Assembly (NCBI RefSeq): GCF_000337695.1 | Contig: NZ_AOIA01000148.1 | Location: forward strand, 1 to 33,823 | Direction: 5' to 3' | DNA length: 33,823 bases | Source: Natronococcus jeotgali DSM 18795 | GTDB lineage: Archaea; Halobacteriota; Halobacteria; Halobacteriales; Natrialbaceae | In this document: in pieces, positions 6,909 to 14,933 of the stretch | How positions within the stretch are numbered: position 1 is the first letter of the stretch | Layout of the letters: each line of letters begins with the position of its first letter | The notes under the pieces: generated by a model | What the model was told of the DNA's origin: nothing | What the model saw: only the letters and a program-made list of their open reading frames with translations | The model's database searches: none | Program-made: the position numbers and the translations under genes

Positions 6909-7229
6909 TCAGGCGCGTTTCTTCTCCGGGTCGCTTCCCTGGGGGTGGTACTCCCAGAAGTCGCCCGCGCGCATCGCCGCGCCGACGGCCTTGTGCATAT
7001 CCACCATCGTCTCGAACTCCTCGGGTTCGACGTACTCGAAGATCTCCCGCATCGGGACGACGCGCTGATAGTTGATCCGGATCGGGTCGTCGCCGTGTTC
7101 GGCGACGAACTCGTCGCGGTCCATCGGGAAGTCCTCCTCTTCGTCGACCTTGTCGGCGATGATCCGCATGTCGAACTTCCGCATTCCCTCGCTGCCCTGC
7201 TCCCCGTCGGGGTCGAATGGCCAGTCCAT
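6909..7229 (-). CDS. DUF5785 haloarchaeal protein
   Basis: A 106-aa acidic protein beginning MDWPFDPDGEQGSEGMRKFD, continuing KVDEEEDFPMDRDEFVAEHGDDPIRINYQRVVP and ending FWEYHPQGSDPEKKRA. I recognise it as the conserved haloarchaeal family DUF5785, whose function is unknown. No signal peptide, cysteine or transmembrane segment is present; it looks like a small cytoplasmic protein. The start is ATG 7229 rather than the in-frame codon at 7256, which would add an atypical MRPPHTPRS extension and overlap the T-rich promoter-like CCTTTTGCG. It lies 60 nt upstream of arfA on the same strand. Confidence 0.85.
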   Translation of the reverse strand: MDWPFDPDGEQGSEGMRKFDMRIIADKVDEEEDFPMDRDEFVAEHGDDPIRINYQRVVPMREIFEYVEPEEFETMVDMHKAVGAAMRAGDFWEYHPQGSDPEKKRA

Positions 7230-7322
7230 ACTCCGAGGTGTGTGTGGGGGGCGCAAAAGGATTACTCTCCGTTTCGATCCCGCCGCGGGTCAGTTCGGCG
7301 GGCGGTACCCACCTGCTGTCGA

Positions 7323-8513
7323 TCAGTCGTCGGCCGCCGTTCCGGCGTCGGTGCGCTCGGGCTCGTCGTCCTCGAGCAGTTCCTCGCGGTGTTCGTCGAG
7401 CAGCGGCGCCCGCCCGCCGGGCTCGGGCGGGGTCTCGGTCATTTTGATCGGCGAACCCGCGATCTCGACGGTTCCGTCGGCGCCGGGCTGTTCGACGGGC
7501 ACGAGCATCTCCCTGTCGCGGACGTGGGGATCGTCGAAGATCTCGTCGGTACTCTGGACGGGAGCGACCGGAACCCGTCCCTCGAGGGTGTCAACGAGCG
7601 TCTCCGTCTCCATCTTCCCGGCCCACGCGGCGATCTCCTCGCGCAACCGTTCTCGGTGCTCGAGGCGATCCGCGGCTTCGGGGTACTCCGCGGCCAGGTC
7701 GGGTCGGTCCATCGCCTCGCAGACCTCCCGCCAGTGGTTGGTGCCGAAAGCGGCGACCACGGCGTACCCGTCGGCGGTCTCGAAGGCGTCGTAGGGAAAC
7801 AGCGTCGGGTGAGAGTTCCCGCGGCGGGAGGGCGCCTCCCCGGTGTAGGAGTGCTGGTAGATGGCGCGCTCGGTCATGCTGAGCATCGCGTCGTACATCG
7901 CCGTGTCGACGTACTGTCCCTCGCCGGTCTGTTCGCGGTGGTTGACCGCGGCGAGGATGCCGATGCAGTTCAGCGTCGCCGTAAAGAGGTCGCCGATTCC
8001 GGGGCCGACCTTCGTCGGGGGGCCGTCCTCGTGACCGGTGATCTCCATCACGCCGCCAAGCGCCTGCGCGATGAGGTCGAAGGAGGGTTGGCCCTGACGG
8101 TGGGTCTCGCCCGTGCGCGGGTCGCCGAACCCGCGGATCGAGGAGTAGATCAGCTCCGGATTGTACTCGGTGAGGGTCTCGTAGCCCAGATCGTACTTCT
8201 CCATCGTCCCCGAGCGGTAGTTCTCGACGACGACGTCGGCCTCCTCGACCAGCGAGAGGAAGTCCTCGCGGTCGGACTCGTCGTTGAAATCGAGCTCGAG
8301 GCTGCGCTTGCCGCGGTTGACGCTCTGGAAGTAGCCGCCGTAGGCCTCGTCGTCGGCGTCCTCGAGGAAGGGCGGGTTCGACCTGATCAGGTCGCCGCCG
8401 GGACGCTCGATCTTCACGACGTCGGCGCCCATGTCCGCGAGCAGCATCGTACAGTACGGGCCGGCCAGCACCTGCGTCAGATCGATCACGCGCAGATTCG
8501 ACAGTGCGCCCAT
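7323..8513 (-). CDS. mct: Succinyl-CoA:mesaconate CoA-transferase (class III, CaiB/BaiF)
   Basis: A 396-aa class III CoA-transferase. The N-terminus LRVIDLTQVLAGPYCTMLLADMGADVVKIE is the family hallmark. VNRGKRSLELD is the CoA-binding part, and Asp175 in PGIGDLFTA is the expected acyl-anhydride nucleophile. CaiB/BaiF enzymes have many substrates; the assignment to mesaconate activation (EC 2.8.3.26) rests on context, because the gene is divergent from mamA-mamB-mal-mch. It would move CoA from succinyl-CoA to mesaconate after Mal and before Mch. The start is ATG 8513 (MGALSNLRV). A TATA-like GGTTTTTGCG lies about 27 nt upstream, so the 13-residue extension from 8552 is unlikely. Confidence 0.88.
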   Translation of the reverse strand: MGALSNLRVIDLTQVLAGPYCTMLLADMGADVVKIERPGGDLIRSNPPFLEDADDEAYGGYFQSVNRGKRSLELDFNDESDREDFLSLVEEADVVVENYRSGTMEKYDLGYETLTEYNPELIYSSIRGFGDPRTGETHRQGQPSFDLIAQALGGVMEITGHEDGPPTKVGPGIGDLFTATLNCIGILAAVNHREQTGEGQYVDTAMYDAMLSMTERAIYQHSYTGEAPSRRGNSHPTLFPYDAFETADGYAVVAAFGTNHWREVCEAMDRPDLAAEYPEAADRLEHRERLREEIAAWAGKMETETLVDTLEGRVPVAPVQSTDEIFDDPHVRDREMLVPVEQPGADGTVEIAGSPIKMTETPPEPGGRAPLLDEHREELLEDDEPERTDAGTAADD

Positions 8514-8664
8514 GGAGGCGAGTGTTCGGGACAGGCGCAAAAACCTTTGCAATAGATCATGAAGGTGTGGTTGTTTCTCACGGTGGTGGTGCTAGGCTGT
8601 TTAAGGAGTATTATCATGATCAACCATTAACTTTATACGGGTATTCCTCATGGTTCTGGATACG
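8514..8664. promoter_or_regulatory. Divergent mct / mamA promoter region
   Basis: 151 nt, visibly AT-richer than the flanking genes. Minus strand: GGTTTTTGCG (8537-8547) for mct. Plus strand: CTTTATACGG (8631-8640) for mamA, about 28 nt from ATG 8665. An 8-bp inverted repeat, GATCATGA (8555-8562) and TCATGATC (8614-8621), lies between the two boxes and could be an operator pair controlling both directions. The operator idea is inference. Confidence 0.6.
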
Positions 8665-9105
8665 ATGTCCCGAACGGTCGTCCTCGGCGTGATCGGCTCC
8701 GACGCCCACGTCGTTGGCATTACGATCCTCGAGCAGGCCCTGAGCGCAGCTGGCTTCGACGTCGTCAACCTCGGCGTCCAGACCTCCCAGGAGGAGTTCG
8801 CGGAGGCAGCGGTAGCCCACTCGGCGGAGGCGGTACTCGTCTCCTCGCTCTACGGTCACGCCGAGCAGGACTGCCAGGGGTTCCACGAGGTCCTCGAGGA
8901 GGCCGATGTCGACGCGATGACCTACATCGGCGGCAACCTCGCCGTCGGGCAGGACGACTTCGAGCAGACCCGAGAGACCTTCGAGGAACTCGGGTTCGAT
9001 CGGGTCTTCGACTCCGAGACCGACCCCGAGGAGGCCATCGCCGCCCTCGAGCGCGACCTCCACGTGACCACCTCCGAATCCGAGCAGGTCACCGTTACGT
9101 CATAG
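8665..9105 (+). CDS. mamA: Glutamate mutase, B12-binding subunit S
   Basis: A 146-aa cobalamin-binding subunit. The D-x-H-x-x-G motif is at Asp13-His15-Gly18 (GSDAHVVG), where His15 ligates cobalt in base-off/His-on mode. S-x-L is at 60-62 (SSLYGH) and GGN at 89-91. With MamB it converts L-glutamate to (2S,3S)-3-methylaspartate (EC 5.4.99.1), the entry step of the methylaspartate cycle. I chose ATG 8665 over ATG 8650 because the TATA box at 8631-8640 puts the transcript start at about 8662, giving a leaderless mRNA. It is first in the operon, with mamB 10 nt downstream. Confidence 0.95.
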   Translation: MSRTVVLGVIGSDAHVVGITILEQALSAAGFDVVNLGVQTSQEEFAEAAVAHSAEAVLVSSLYGHAEQDCQGFHEVLEEADVDAMTYIGGNLAVGQDDFEQTRETFEELGFDRVFDSETDPEEAIAALERDLHVTTSESEQVTVTS

Positions 9106-9115
9106 TCCACACTCG

Positions 9116-10567
9116 ATGATACGCGACGAACGCATTCCGTCCGACGAGCTACGGCGCATCGACGACGAGATTCGGTCCGGCTGGTCCACCGGCGGCGACG
9201 TCGATTTCGAGGAGGCGATCCGCTACCACGAGTCGCTGCCGGCGAGCAAACGCTTCGCCGACGTGCTCGAATCCGCGGACAAACCCCTCCTGCAGCCGCG
9301 CGCTGGTGTTCCGCGGCTCGACGACCAGATCGAGCTGCTGGAGTACCTCCAGGACGACGGGAAGGCGGATCTACTCCCGACGACGATCGACTCCTACACG
9401 CGCGACAACGAGTACGGGAAAGCCCAGGAAGGCCTCGAGAAGGCCCGCGAGACCGGCGAGGACACCCTCAACGGCTTCCCCGCGGTCAACCACGGGATCG
9501 AGGGCTGTCGCGAGCTGATCGACGCCCTCGACGCTCCGATCGAGGTCCGCCACGGCACTCCCGACGCCCGCCTCCTGGCGGCGATCACCTTCGCGGGCGG
9601 GTTCCAGAGCTTCGAGGGCGGACCGATATCCTACAACATCCCCTACACGAAGCGCCACGGACTCGAGGAGACCATCGAGAAGTGGCAGTTCGTGGATCGA
9701 CTGGCGGGCGCCTACACCGAGCGGGGCGTGCGGATCAACCGCGAGCCGTTCGGCCCGCTGACGGGAACCCTCGTTCCCCCGTCGATCGCGATCGCGATCA
9801 TGATCGTCGAGGGCCAGCTCGCCGCCACGCAGGGCGTGCGCTCGATCACGCTGGGGTACGGACAGGTCGGCAACGTCGTCCAGGACGTCGCCGCCCTGAA
9901 CGCCCTCCAGAAGCTCGGCGACGAGTACCTCCCCGACGAGGTCTGCGTGACGACGGTCTTTCACGAGTGGATGGGCGGGTTCCCGCCCGACGAGGCCCGC
10001 GCTAACGGCGTCATCAGCCTCGGCGGAATGACCGCCGCCATCGCACAGCCGGACAAGGTTATCACGAAGTCGCCCCAGGAGTTCCAGGGCGTTCCGACCA
10101 AGGAGGCCAACGCTGCCGGGCTCCGCACGACGCGACAGGTCATCGACATGGCGATCGAGCAAAACATCGACATCGACGGTATCGCGGAGGAACAGGACCT
10201 GATCGAACGGGAGACGCGGTGTCTCATGGACACGATCTTCGCCCACGGCGACGGCGACGTCGTTCGGGGGACGATCGAGGCCTTCGACTCGGGGGCGCTC
10301 GACGTCCCCTTCGCGCCCAGCGACAGCGCGAAGGGCGCGGTGTTGCCCGCCCGGGACGACGACGGACGGGTTCGGATCTTCGAGTGGGCCGACCTCGAGA
10401 TGGACGACGACATCAAGGAGATCCACAAGGCCCGGCTCTCCCAGCGGGCCGACACCGAGGGCCGCGAGGAGTCGTTTCGGATGGTCGCCGACGACGTCGA
10501 CGCGATCAGCGACGGGAAACTCATCGGCCGCCCGCAGGGGAAGGGAGGTGTCGGCAGTGCGGATTGA
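9116..10567 (+). CDS. mamB: Glutamate mutase, catalytic subunit E
   Basis: A 483-aa catalytic subunit with a TIM barrel that holds glutamate and adenosylcobalamin. Family features are the N-terminal LPASKRFADVL, LLQPRAGVP, IEVRHGTPDARLLA (substrate-arginine region), FEGGPISYNIPYTKRH, EPFGPLTGTLVPPSIA and TLGYGQVGNVVQD. Length matches bacterial GlmE. It works only with MamA, whose stop codon lies 10 nt upstream, so both subunits should be made at similar levels. The last codons overlap the start of mal and contain that gene's ribosome-binding site. Confidence 0.95.
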   Translation: MIRDERIPSDELRRIDDEIRSGWSTGGDVDFEEAIRYHESLPASKRFADVLESADKPLLQPRAGVPRLDDQIELLEYLQDDGKADLLPTTIDSYTRDNEYGKAQEGLEKARETGEDTLNGFPAVNHGIEGCRELIDALDAPIEVRHGTPDARLLAAITFAGGFQSFEGGPISYNIPYTKRHGLEETIEKWQFVDRLAGAYTERGVRINREPFGPLTGTLVPPSIAIAIMIVEGQLAATQGVRSITLGYGQVGNVVQDVAALNALQKLGDEYLPDEVCVTTVFHEWMGGFPPDEARANGVISLGGMTAAIAQPDKVITKSPQEFQGVPTKEANAAGLRTTRQVIDMAIEQNIDIDGIAEEQDLIERETRCLMDTIFAHGDGDVVRGTIEAFDSGALDVPFAPSDSAKGAVLPARDDDGRVRIFEWADLEMDDDIKEIHKARLSQRADTEGREESFRMVADDVDAISDGKLIGRPQGKGGVGSAD

Positions 10568-11834
10568 GGCGATCCACGCCACCCCGGGCTACAGCGGGTT
10601 CTTCTTCGACGACCAGCGCGCGATCAAGGAGGGCGCCGTCCAGGACGGGTTCACCTACGACGGCGACCCCGTCACCGAGGGGTTCGACGAGATCCGCCAG
10701 GCCGGCGAGACGCTGATCGTCGACGTCGAACTCGAGGACGGCAGCGTCCACCGCGGCGACTGCGCCGCGGTCCAGTACTCGGGCGCGGGTGGACGCGATC
10801 CGCTGTTCCGCGCCGAGGAGTACGCCCCCGTCGTCGAGGGCCCCGTCGCCGAGGAACTGGTCGGCCGCGAGGCGGGCAACTTCCTCGCGAACGCCGACCT
10901 GCTCGAGAACGGCGAGTTCGAGGGCAGCCGGCTCCACACGGCGATCCGCTACGGCGTCTCCCAGGCGCTGCTTGCCGCGGCCGCCCACGGTTCGGGTCGT
11001 TCCCGAACCGACGTCCTCGCGGACGAGCTCGGCACGGAACCGGCGACCGAACCCGTTCCCGTCTTCGGCCAGTCCGGCGACAACCGCTACGTCAACACCG
11101 AGAAGATGTTCGTCAAGGGCGTCCCCGTCCTGCCCCACGGACTGATCAACAGCGTCGAGAAGATCGGCGAGGACGGCGAGACCTTACTCGAGTACGTCGA
11201 GTGGCTCGCCGAGCGCTCGCAGGAACTCGGCCCCGAGGGCTACGAACCCCGGTTCCACATCGACGTCTACGGGATGATCGGCGAGGTCTTCGGCGCCCCC
11301 TACGACCGCGAGGCGGTGGTCGACTACTTCCGGGCGCTCGAGGAGGCTGCCACACCCTACCCGATCCAGATCGAGGGGCCGATGGACGTCGGCGACCGCG
11401 AGGCCCAGATCGAGGCGATGGTCGAACTCCGCGAGGGACTGGCCGATGCCGACGTCGGCGTCGACATCGTCGCCGACGAGTGGTGTAACACCTTCGAGGA
11501 CGTGCGGGCGTTCGTCGATCGGGGCGCGGCCGACGTCGTCCAGATCAAGACCCCCGACCTCGGCGGGATCCACCGCAGCGGCCAGGCGGTCAGGTACTGC
11601 GAGGGAACCGACACCCGCGCCTATCTGGGCGGTACCTGCAACGAAACCGAAACCTCCGCACGCGCCTGCGCACACGTCGCGCTCGCGACCGACGCCGCGC
11701 AGGTGCTGGCAAAGCCCGGCATGGGGTTCGACGAGGGCTACATGATCGTGGAAAACGAGATGCGACGAACCGTCAACAGACGGAACAGAGACCGACGACG
11801 GACGAACACCGACGAGGTGGCCGCAGATGACTAG
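10557..11834 (+). CDS. mal: Methylaspartate ammonia-lyase
   Basis: A 425-aa enolase-superfamily enzyme (EC 4.3.1.2) that removes ammonia from 3-methylaspartate to give mesaconate. With GTG 10557 as start, the key residues fall at the positions used for the Clostridium tetanomorphum enzyme: His194 (VLPHGL), Glu273 (QIEGPMD), Asp307 (VADEW), Gln329 and catalytic Lys331 (VQIKTPDLGG). GGAGG at 10544-10548 lies 8 nt before that GTG; the in-frame GTG at 10548 overlaps this site, so it is rejected. The gene overlaps the end of mamB by 11 nt and the start of mch by 8 nt, so the operon is translationally coupled. Confidence 0.95.
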   Translation: MRIEAIHATPGYSGFFFDDQRAIKEGAVQDGFTYDGDPVTEGFDEIRQAGETLIVDVELEDGSVHRGDCAAVQYSGAGGRDPLFRAEEYAPVVEGPVAEELVGREAGNFLANADLLENGEFEGSRLHTAIRYGVSQALLAAAAHGSGRSRTDVLADELGTEPATEPVPVFGQSGDNRYVNTEKMFVKGVPVLPHGLINSVEKIGEDGETLLEYVEWLAERSQELGPEGYEPRFHIDVYGMIGEVFGAPYDREAVVDYFRALEEAATPYPIQIEGPMDVGDREAQIEAMVELREGLADADVGVDIVADEWCNTFEDVRAFVDRGAADVVQIKTPDLGGIHRSGQAVRYCEGTDTRAYLGGTCNETETSARACAHVALATDAAQVLAKPGMGFDEGYMIVENEMRRTVNRRNRDRRRTNTDEVAADD

Positions 11835-12957
11835 AGAGTCACAAGGCGACGCCGGAACGGAAAGCGGCGAGCGAAGCGAGCCGCGATCGATCGACTGGAC
11901 CGACGCAGAGACGTTCTCGAGCGCGCTCGAGCGCGCCGAGACACGCGAGAAGGGCAACTACTTCGAGGCGTTCGCGGAGGGCGACCTGATCGAACACGAT
12001 CCCGGGCTCACGCTCACGCGGTGGGGCAACGAGTCCTGGATGAGCCAGACGCTGAACCACGATCCGTCCTACTGGCGGACCGACGCCGCCCGGGAGCGCG
12101 GCTTCGAGGAGCCGCCGGTCCATCCCGATTACCTCACCGCCGCGACGCTGGGCATCACCGTCGAGGACTTAAGCGAGAAGGGCGGCTACTTCCTCGGACG
12201 CACCGACGTCCGGTTTCCCGGCGCCCCGGTCTACGCCGGCGCCCAATTGCGCGTCGAGAGCGAGGTCGTCTCGACGGCGACCTCGAGTTCCCGGCCCGAG
12301 TACGGGATCGTCACCTGGCGCACCCGCGGACGGGACGCCGAGACCGACGAGGTGCTGTGTTCCTACGAGCGGACGAACATGATCCCGCGTCGGGACCCGG
12401 TCTCGACCGACGGGGGCGGAACCGCGGCGACGGCCGAGGAGCCCGACGGCGACGAGCCCGCGCTCCCGAACGAGTTCGTCACGCCCGAGGGTGGTTCCTT
12501 CGAGGACTTCGTCGAGGCCTTCGAGCGAGCCGACGACCGCGACGCCGCGGTCGCCTACCGCCACGAACGAGGGCGAACGCAGGACGACACGACCGTCGCC
12601 GGCTTGCCACTGGCGACGCTGAACACCGCCAAACAGCACCACAACGCCGACGTCATGGCCGACTCGCCGTCGGGCGACATCGTCACCTACGGCGACGTCA
12701 CCCGATCGACGGCGCTGGGTCACGCTCGCTCCGACGAGGACACCTACCGCGAGGTCGGGTTCGACGACGAGCGGTTCCACACGTTCGTCACGCCCGGCGA
12801 TACCGTCTACGCGTTCACGCGCGTGCTCGAGGCGACGGACGACTCCGACCACGACGAAGCGGGAACCGTCCGTTTCGAACACATCGCGTTCAACCAGAAC
12901 GACGAACCGGTCTACTCCGGCACCCGCACCGCGGAGATCCGCAAGCGCTCGAGGTGA
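11827..12957 (+). CDS. mch: Mesaconyl-CoA hydratase (MaoC-like double hotdog)
   Basis: A 376-aa protein with two MaoC-like hotdog halves. The N-terminal half (about 40-190) has FAEGDLIEHDPGLTLT, NHDPSYWRTD and VHPDYLTAATLGITV. The C-terminal half (about 245-370) has LATLNTAKQHHNADVM, FHTFVTPGDTVYAFTRVLE and HIAFNQNDEPVYSGT. It hydrates mesaconyl-CoA (the C1 thioester) to beta-methylmalyl-CoA (EC 4.2.1.148). The assignment rests on fold plus position between mal and the lyase. The first 25 residues are a Ser/Glu-rich, probably disordered extension. A GAGGTGG site ahead of ATG 11827, inside the mal coding region, supports the start. Confidence 0.9.
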   Translation: MTRESQGDAGTESGERSEPRSIDWTDAETFSSALERAETREKGNYFEAFAEGDLIEHDPGLTLTRWGNESWMSQTLNHDPSYWRTDAARERGFEEPPVHPDYLTAATLGITVEDLSEKGGYFLGRTDVRFPGAPVYAGAQLRVESEVVSTATSSSRPEYGIVTWRTRGRDAETDEVLCSYERTNMIPRRDPVSTDGGGTAATAEEPDGDEPALPNEFVTPEGGSFEDFVEAFERADDRDAAVAYRHERGRTQDDTTVAGLPLATLNTAKQHHNADVMADSPSGDIVTYGDVTRSTALGHARSDEDTYREVGFDDERFHTFVTPGDTVYAFTRVLEATDDSDHDEAGTVRFEHIAFNQNDEPVYSGTRTAEIRKRSR

Positions 12958-13006
12958 ACCGCCCGCTGACCGTCCGTTCCCGATCACAGCAGACACATCC
13001 ACACGC

Positions 13007-14056
13007 ATGACCGACGATACCGAGATCCGACTCTGTCGCACGTTCCAGACCGCACCCGCCGCCGTCCCGAAGGAGGAGACAGCGAAGTACCTCGTCTCCG
13101 CGCTCGAGGCCGAGGGGTTCCAGGCGCCCGACTGGCTCGTCCCCGATCTGGAGGACGGCACCGCACCCGACATGAAAGCCGAGGGGCTCGAGAACACGAT
13201 CGATCGCGTGCCCGACCACGAGTTCCCCGGCGAGATCCACCCCCGCGTCGAGTGGGCCTACGACGACGGCGAGTATCGGGAGAAGGGCCGCGAGCAGATC
13301 GACCGCCTGGTCGCCGAGCTCGGCGACGAGATCGACGGCGTCGTCGTCCCGAAGGTCGGCCGCCTCGAGGACGTCGAGCGCGCCGCCGGCGTCGTCGCCG
13401 AAGCCGAACGCGAGCACGGCTATCCCGACGGCTCGATCGACCTCTCGATCATCGTCGAAACCGGGCGGGCCCGCTCGGACCTGCGCGAGATCGCGAAGTT
13501 CGGCGCCGACTCCCGACTCACCGCCTTGATCTTCGGGCCCGTCGACTACGCGGCCGAACTGGGCGGTCGCGACCTCGGCGAGGGGATGCCCCGCTGGGAC
13601 GGCCTGCTCGAGGCGCTGTCGAACGAGGCCAGCGCGGGCGGGCTGCTCGCGATCGGCGGCCCCTTCGACGACCTGTTCAAAGAGCGCGCCGGGCTAACGT
13701 TCTACAACGCCGAGGCCTACGCCGACCAGGTCGAACGCGAGGCCCGGCTGGGGCTGGACGGCTCCTGGTCGCTGTACCCCAAGCAGACGATCCAGGCCAA
13801 CACGATCCACATGCCCACGCCCGAGGAACTCGAGCGCGACGTCCACAAGATCGAGCGGTTCAACGAGGCCAAACGCGAGGGCACCGGCGCCGTGACGATC
13901 GACGGCCAGATGGTCGACGAGGCGACGTTCAAGAACTTCCGGAACACCGTGCGAACGGTGCGGGCGATCCACGACCGCCGCCCCGACCAGACCGCGGAGC
14001 GCTACGACGACGAGGTGCTGAACCGGGCGCTCGAGCTCGAGCTCTCCTACCGGTAG
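13007..14056 (+). CDS. Beta-methylmalyl-CoA lyase (HpcH/HpaI, CitE-like)
   Basis: A 349-aa TIM-barrel lyase of the HpcH/HpaI/CitE superfamily. Visible motifs are LVPDLEDGTAPDMK (metal and phosphate region), IHPRVEWAYDD (substrate Arg), GVVVPKV, IIVETGRA (metal Glu), LIFGPVDYAAELG (metal Asp) and the C-terminal SLYPKQ. In the methylaspartate cycle it cleaves beta-methylmalyl-CoA to glyoxylate and propionyl-CoA. It is 49 nt after mch and last in the operon, followed by a hairpin. The family also includes malyl-CoA and citramalyl-CoA lyases; context decides the call. Haloarchaea carry several CitE paralogues, so I give no symbol. Confidence 0.88.
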   Translation: MTDDTEIRLCRTFQTAPAAVPKEETAKYLVSALEAEGFQAPDWLVPDLEDGTAPDMKAEGLENTIDRVPDHEFPGEIHPRVEWAYDDGEYREKGREQIDRLVAELGDEIDGVVVPKVGRLEDVERAAGVVAEAEREHGYPDGSIDLSIIVETGRARSDLREIAKFGADSRLTALIFGPVDYAAELGGRDLGEGMPRWDGLLEALSNEASAGGLLAIGGPFDDLFKERAGLTFYNAEAYADQVEREARLGLDGSWSLYPKQTIQANTIHMPTPEELERDVHKIERFNEAKREGTGAVTIDGQMVDEATFKNFRNTVRTVRAIHDRRPDQTAERYDDEVLNRALELELSYR

Positions 14057-14121
14057 CGGCCGGTTCGTCGCCGTAACTTTCGTTCCCGACCTCCGTTTCC
14101 GAGCCCGGACCCGATCACGTC

Positions 14122-14144
14122 GCCACTCGTCTCGAGCGAGTGGC
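14122..14144 (+). terminator. Hairpin after the methylaspartate operon
   Basis: GCCACTCG (14122-14129) and CGAGTGGC (14137-14144) form an 8-bp stem with a 7-nt loop, 66 nt past the lyase stop. There is no long T-tract, so a terminator role is only suggested by position. Confidence 0.35.
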
Positions 14145-14270
14145 TCTCCCACAAGACACACGCACGTTCACTCTCTCTTACTATTCTACGTCCGCGACCG
14201 TGGTAAATAGCGACACCATGTACAGCCCGACCGCTTTCCGTCCTGACCACTTCTCTCGAGACGGGTTGGC

Positions 14271-14492
14271 ATGACGGACTCGAGGCCATCGGCGGGCAAC
14301 GTCCAGTGGGGGTGGCGGTGTCCGCGATGCGACACGGACGTCGCGGTTGCACGGAACCCACGGACGGGGACGTTCAGCTGGGAGTGCGAGGAGCCGGACT
14401 GCGTTGCGGTCGGATTCGGGTTCCGCTCGCGGCGCCGCGCCCGGCTCGGCGTGCTCGAGTACCGCGAGCGCTATCGGAGCGTCTACCGCTAA
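14271..14492 (+). CDS. Small zinc-ribbon protein
   Basis: A 73-aa protein. CPRCD (about residues 17-21) and CEEPDC (about 39-44) form a four-cysteine zinc ribbon, followed by a basic GFRSRRRARLGVLEYRERYRSVYR tail. It is basic for a haloarchaeal protein, so nucleic-acid contact is plausible, but no function is known. The start is ATG 14271; GTAAATAG at 14204-14211 is the nearest upstream TATA-like stretch, which would leave a short leader. It lies between the end of the methylaspartate operon and the tRNA-Ser array and belongs to neither as far as I can see. Confidence 0.65.
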   Translation: MTDSRPSAGNVQWGWRCPRCDTDVAVARNPRTGTFSWECEEPDCVAVGFGFRSRRRARLGVLEYRERYRSVYR

Positions 14493-14559
14493 CCGCACCG
14501 CGTTCCGGTCCGACGACGGGTCCCCACGCGGCCTAAAGACACTCGATCTGGGGGAAAGG

Positions 14560-14808
14560 CGGTAGGGATGGGATTCGAACCACGCCCGAGAACCTGCTCA
14601 CCGCGTCCGCAGAACCTCGGTCTGATCCAAATCCCATCGTCGTTGCTGTCGCTCACGAATTTGTTCGCGACAGCAACGGTGGGGATGGGATTTGAACCAC
14701 GGTCGATCCGCTCGCCGTGCTCGCTGCACTCCCTGATTCAAATCCCACCGTTTCGTTTTTCGGCTCACGTGCTCCTCGCGAGGCTCGTCGCAGTTGTTCG
14801 CCGAAAAA
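14560..14808. repeat. Array of tRNA-Ser 3'-end copies in both orientations
   Basis: Two direct partial copies of the tRNA-Ser acceptor and T-arm lie outside the tRNA: 14560-14581 (20 of 22 bases as in 14809-14830) and 14675-14698 (24 bases identical to 14807-14830). Two inverted T-arm copies lie at 14624-14639 and 14735-14750. Direct and inverted copies pair as ends of an 80-bp module (14560-14639) and a 74-bp module (14677-14750). The two spacers are hairpins: CGTTGCTGTCGC/GCGACAGCAACG (14641-14652/14667-14678) and CGTTTTTCGGC/GCCGAAAAACG (14754-14764/14800-14810). No protein is encoded. Confidence 0.85.
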
Positions 14809-14892
14809 CGGTGGGGATGGGATTTGAACCCATGAGGCTTGACAGCCACCTGCTCTCAAGGCAGGCGCGTTAGGCCGCTCTGCCACCCCACC
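14809..14892 (-). tRNA. tRNA-Ser (anticodon UGA)
   Basis: The minus strand gives a type II tRNA of 84 nt. The acceptor is GGTGGGG/CCCCACC with discriminator G. The anticodon stem is CCTGC/GCAGG with loop CTTGAGA, giving anticodon TGA. A long variable arm (TGGCTGTCAAGCCTC) and the T-arm ATGGG-TTCAAAT-CCCAT follow. CCA is not encoded and no intron is present. Partial copies of its 3' end lie directly downstream. Confidence 0.95.
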
Positions 14893-14933
14893 TCACTCAC
14901 TCCTTCTCTACCCGCTCAAAAAGGGTTATCGGT

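Noticed and set aside
6024-8555. 843-aa plus frame opposite arfA, DUF5785 and mct
   Set aside because: A long shadow frame caused by high GC; it spans three well-recognised genes and two promoters on the other strand.
8650-8664. ATG 8650 as the mamA start
   Set aside because: The TATA box predicts a transcript start near 8662, and the family begins at the ATG 8665 position.
10548-10556. GTG 10548 as the mal start
   Set aside because: It overlaps the GGAGG site, and GTG 10557 puts the active-site residues at the canonical numbers.
14568-14873. Plus and minus frames (101 aa and 83 aa) with GMGFEPR and RWDLNQ peptides over the tRNA-Ser array
   Set aside because: They are translations of repeated tRNA 3' ends; such peptides are typical false genes beside haloarchaeal tRNAs.
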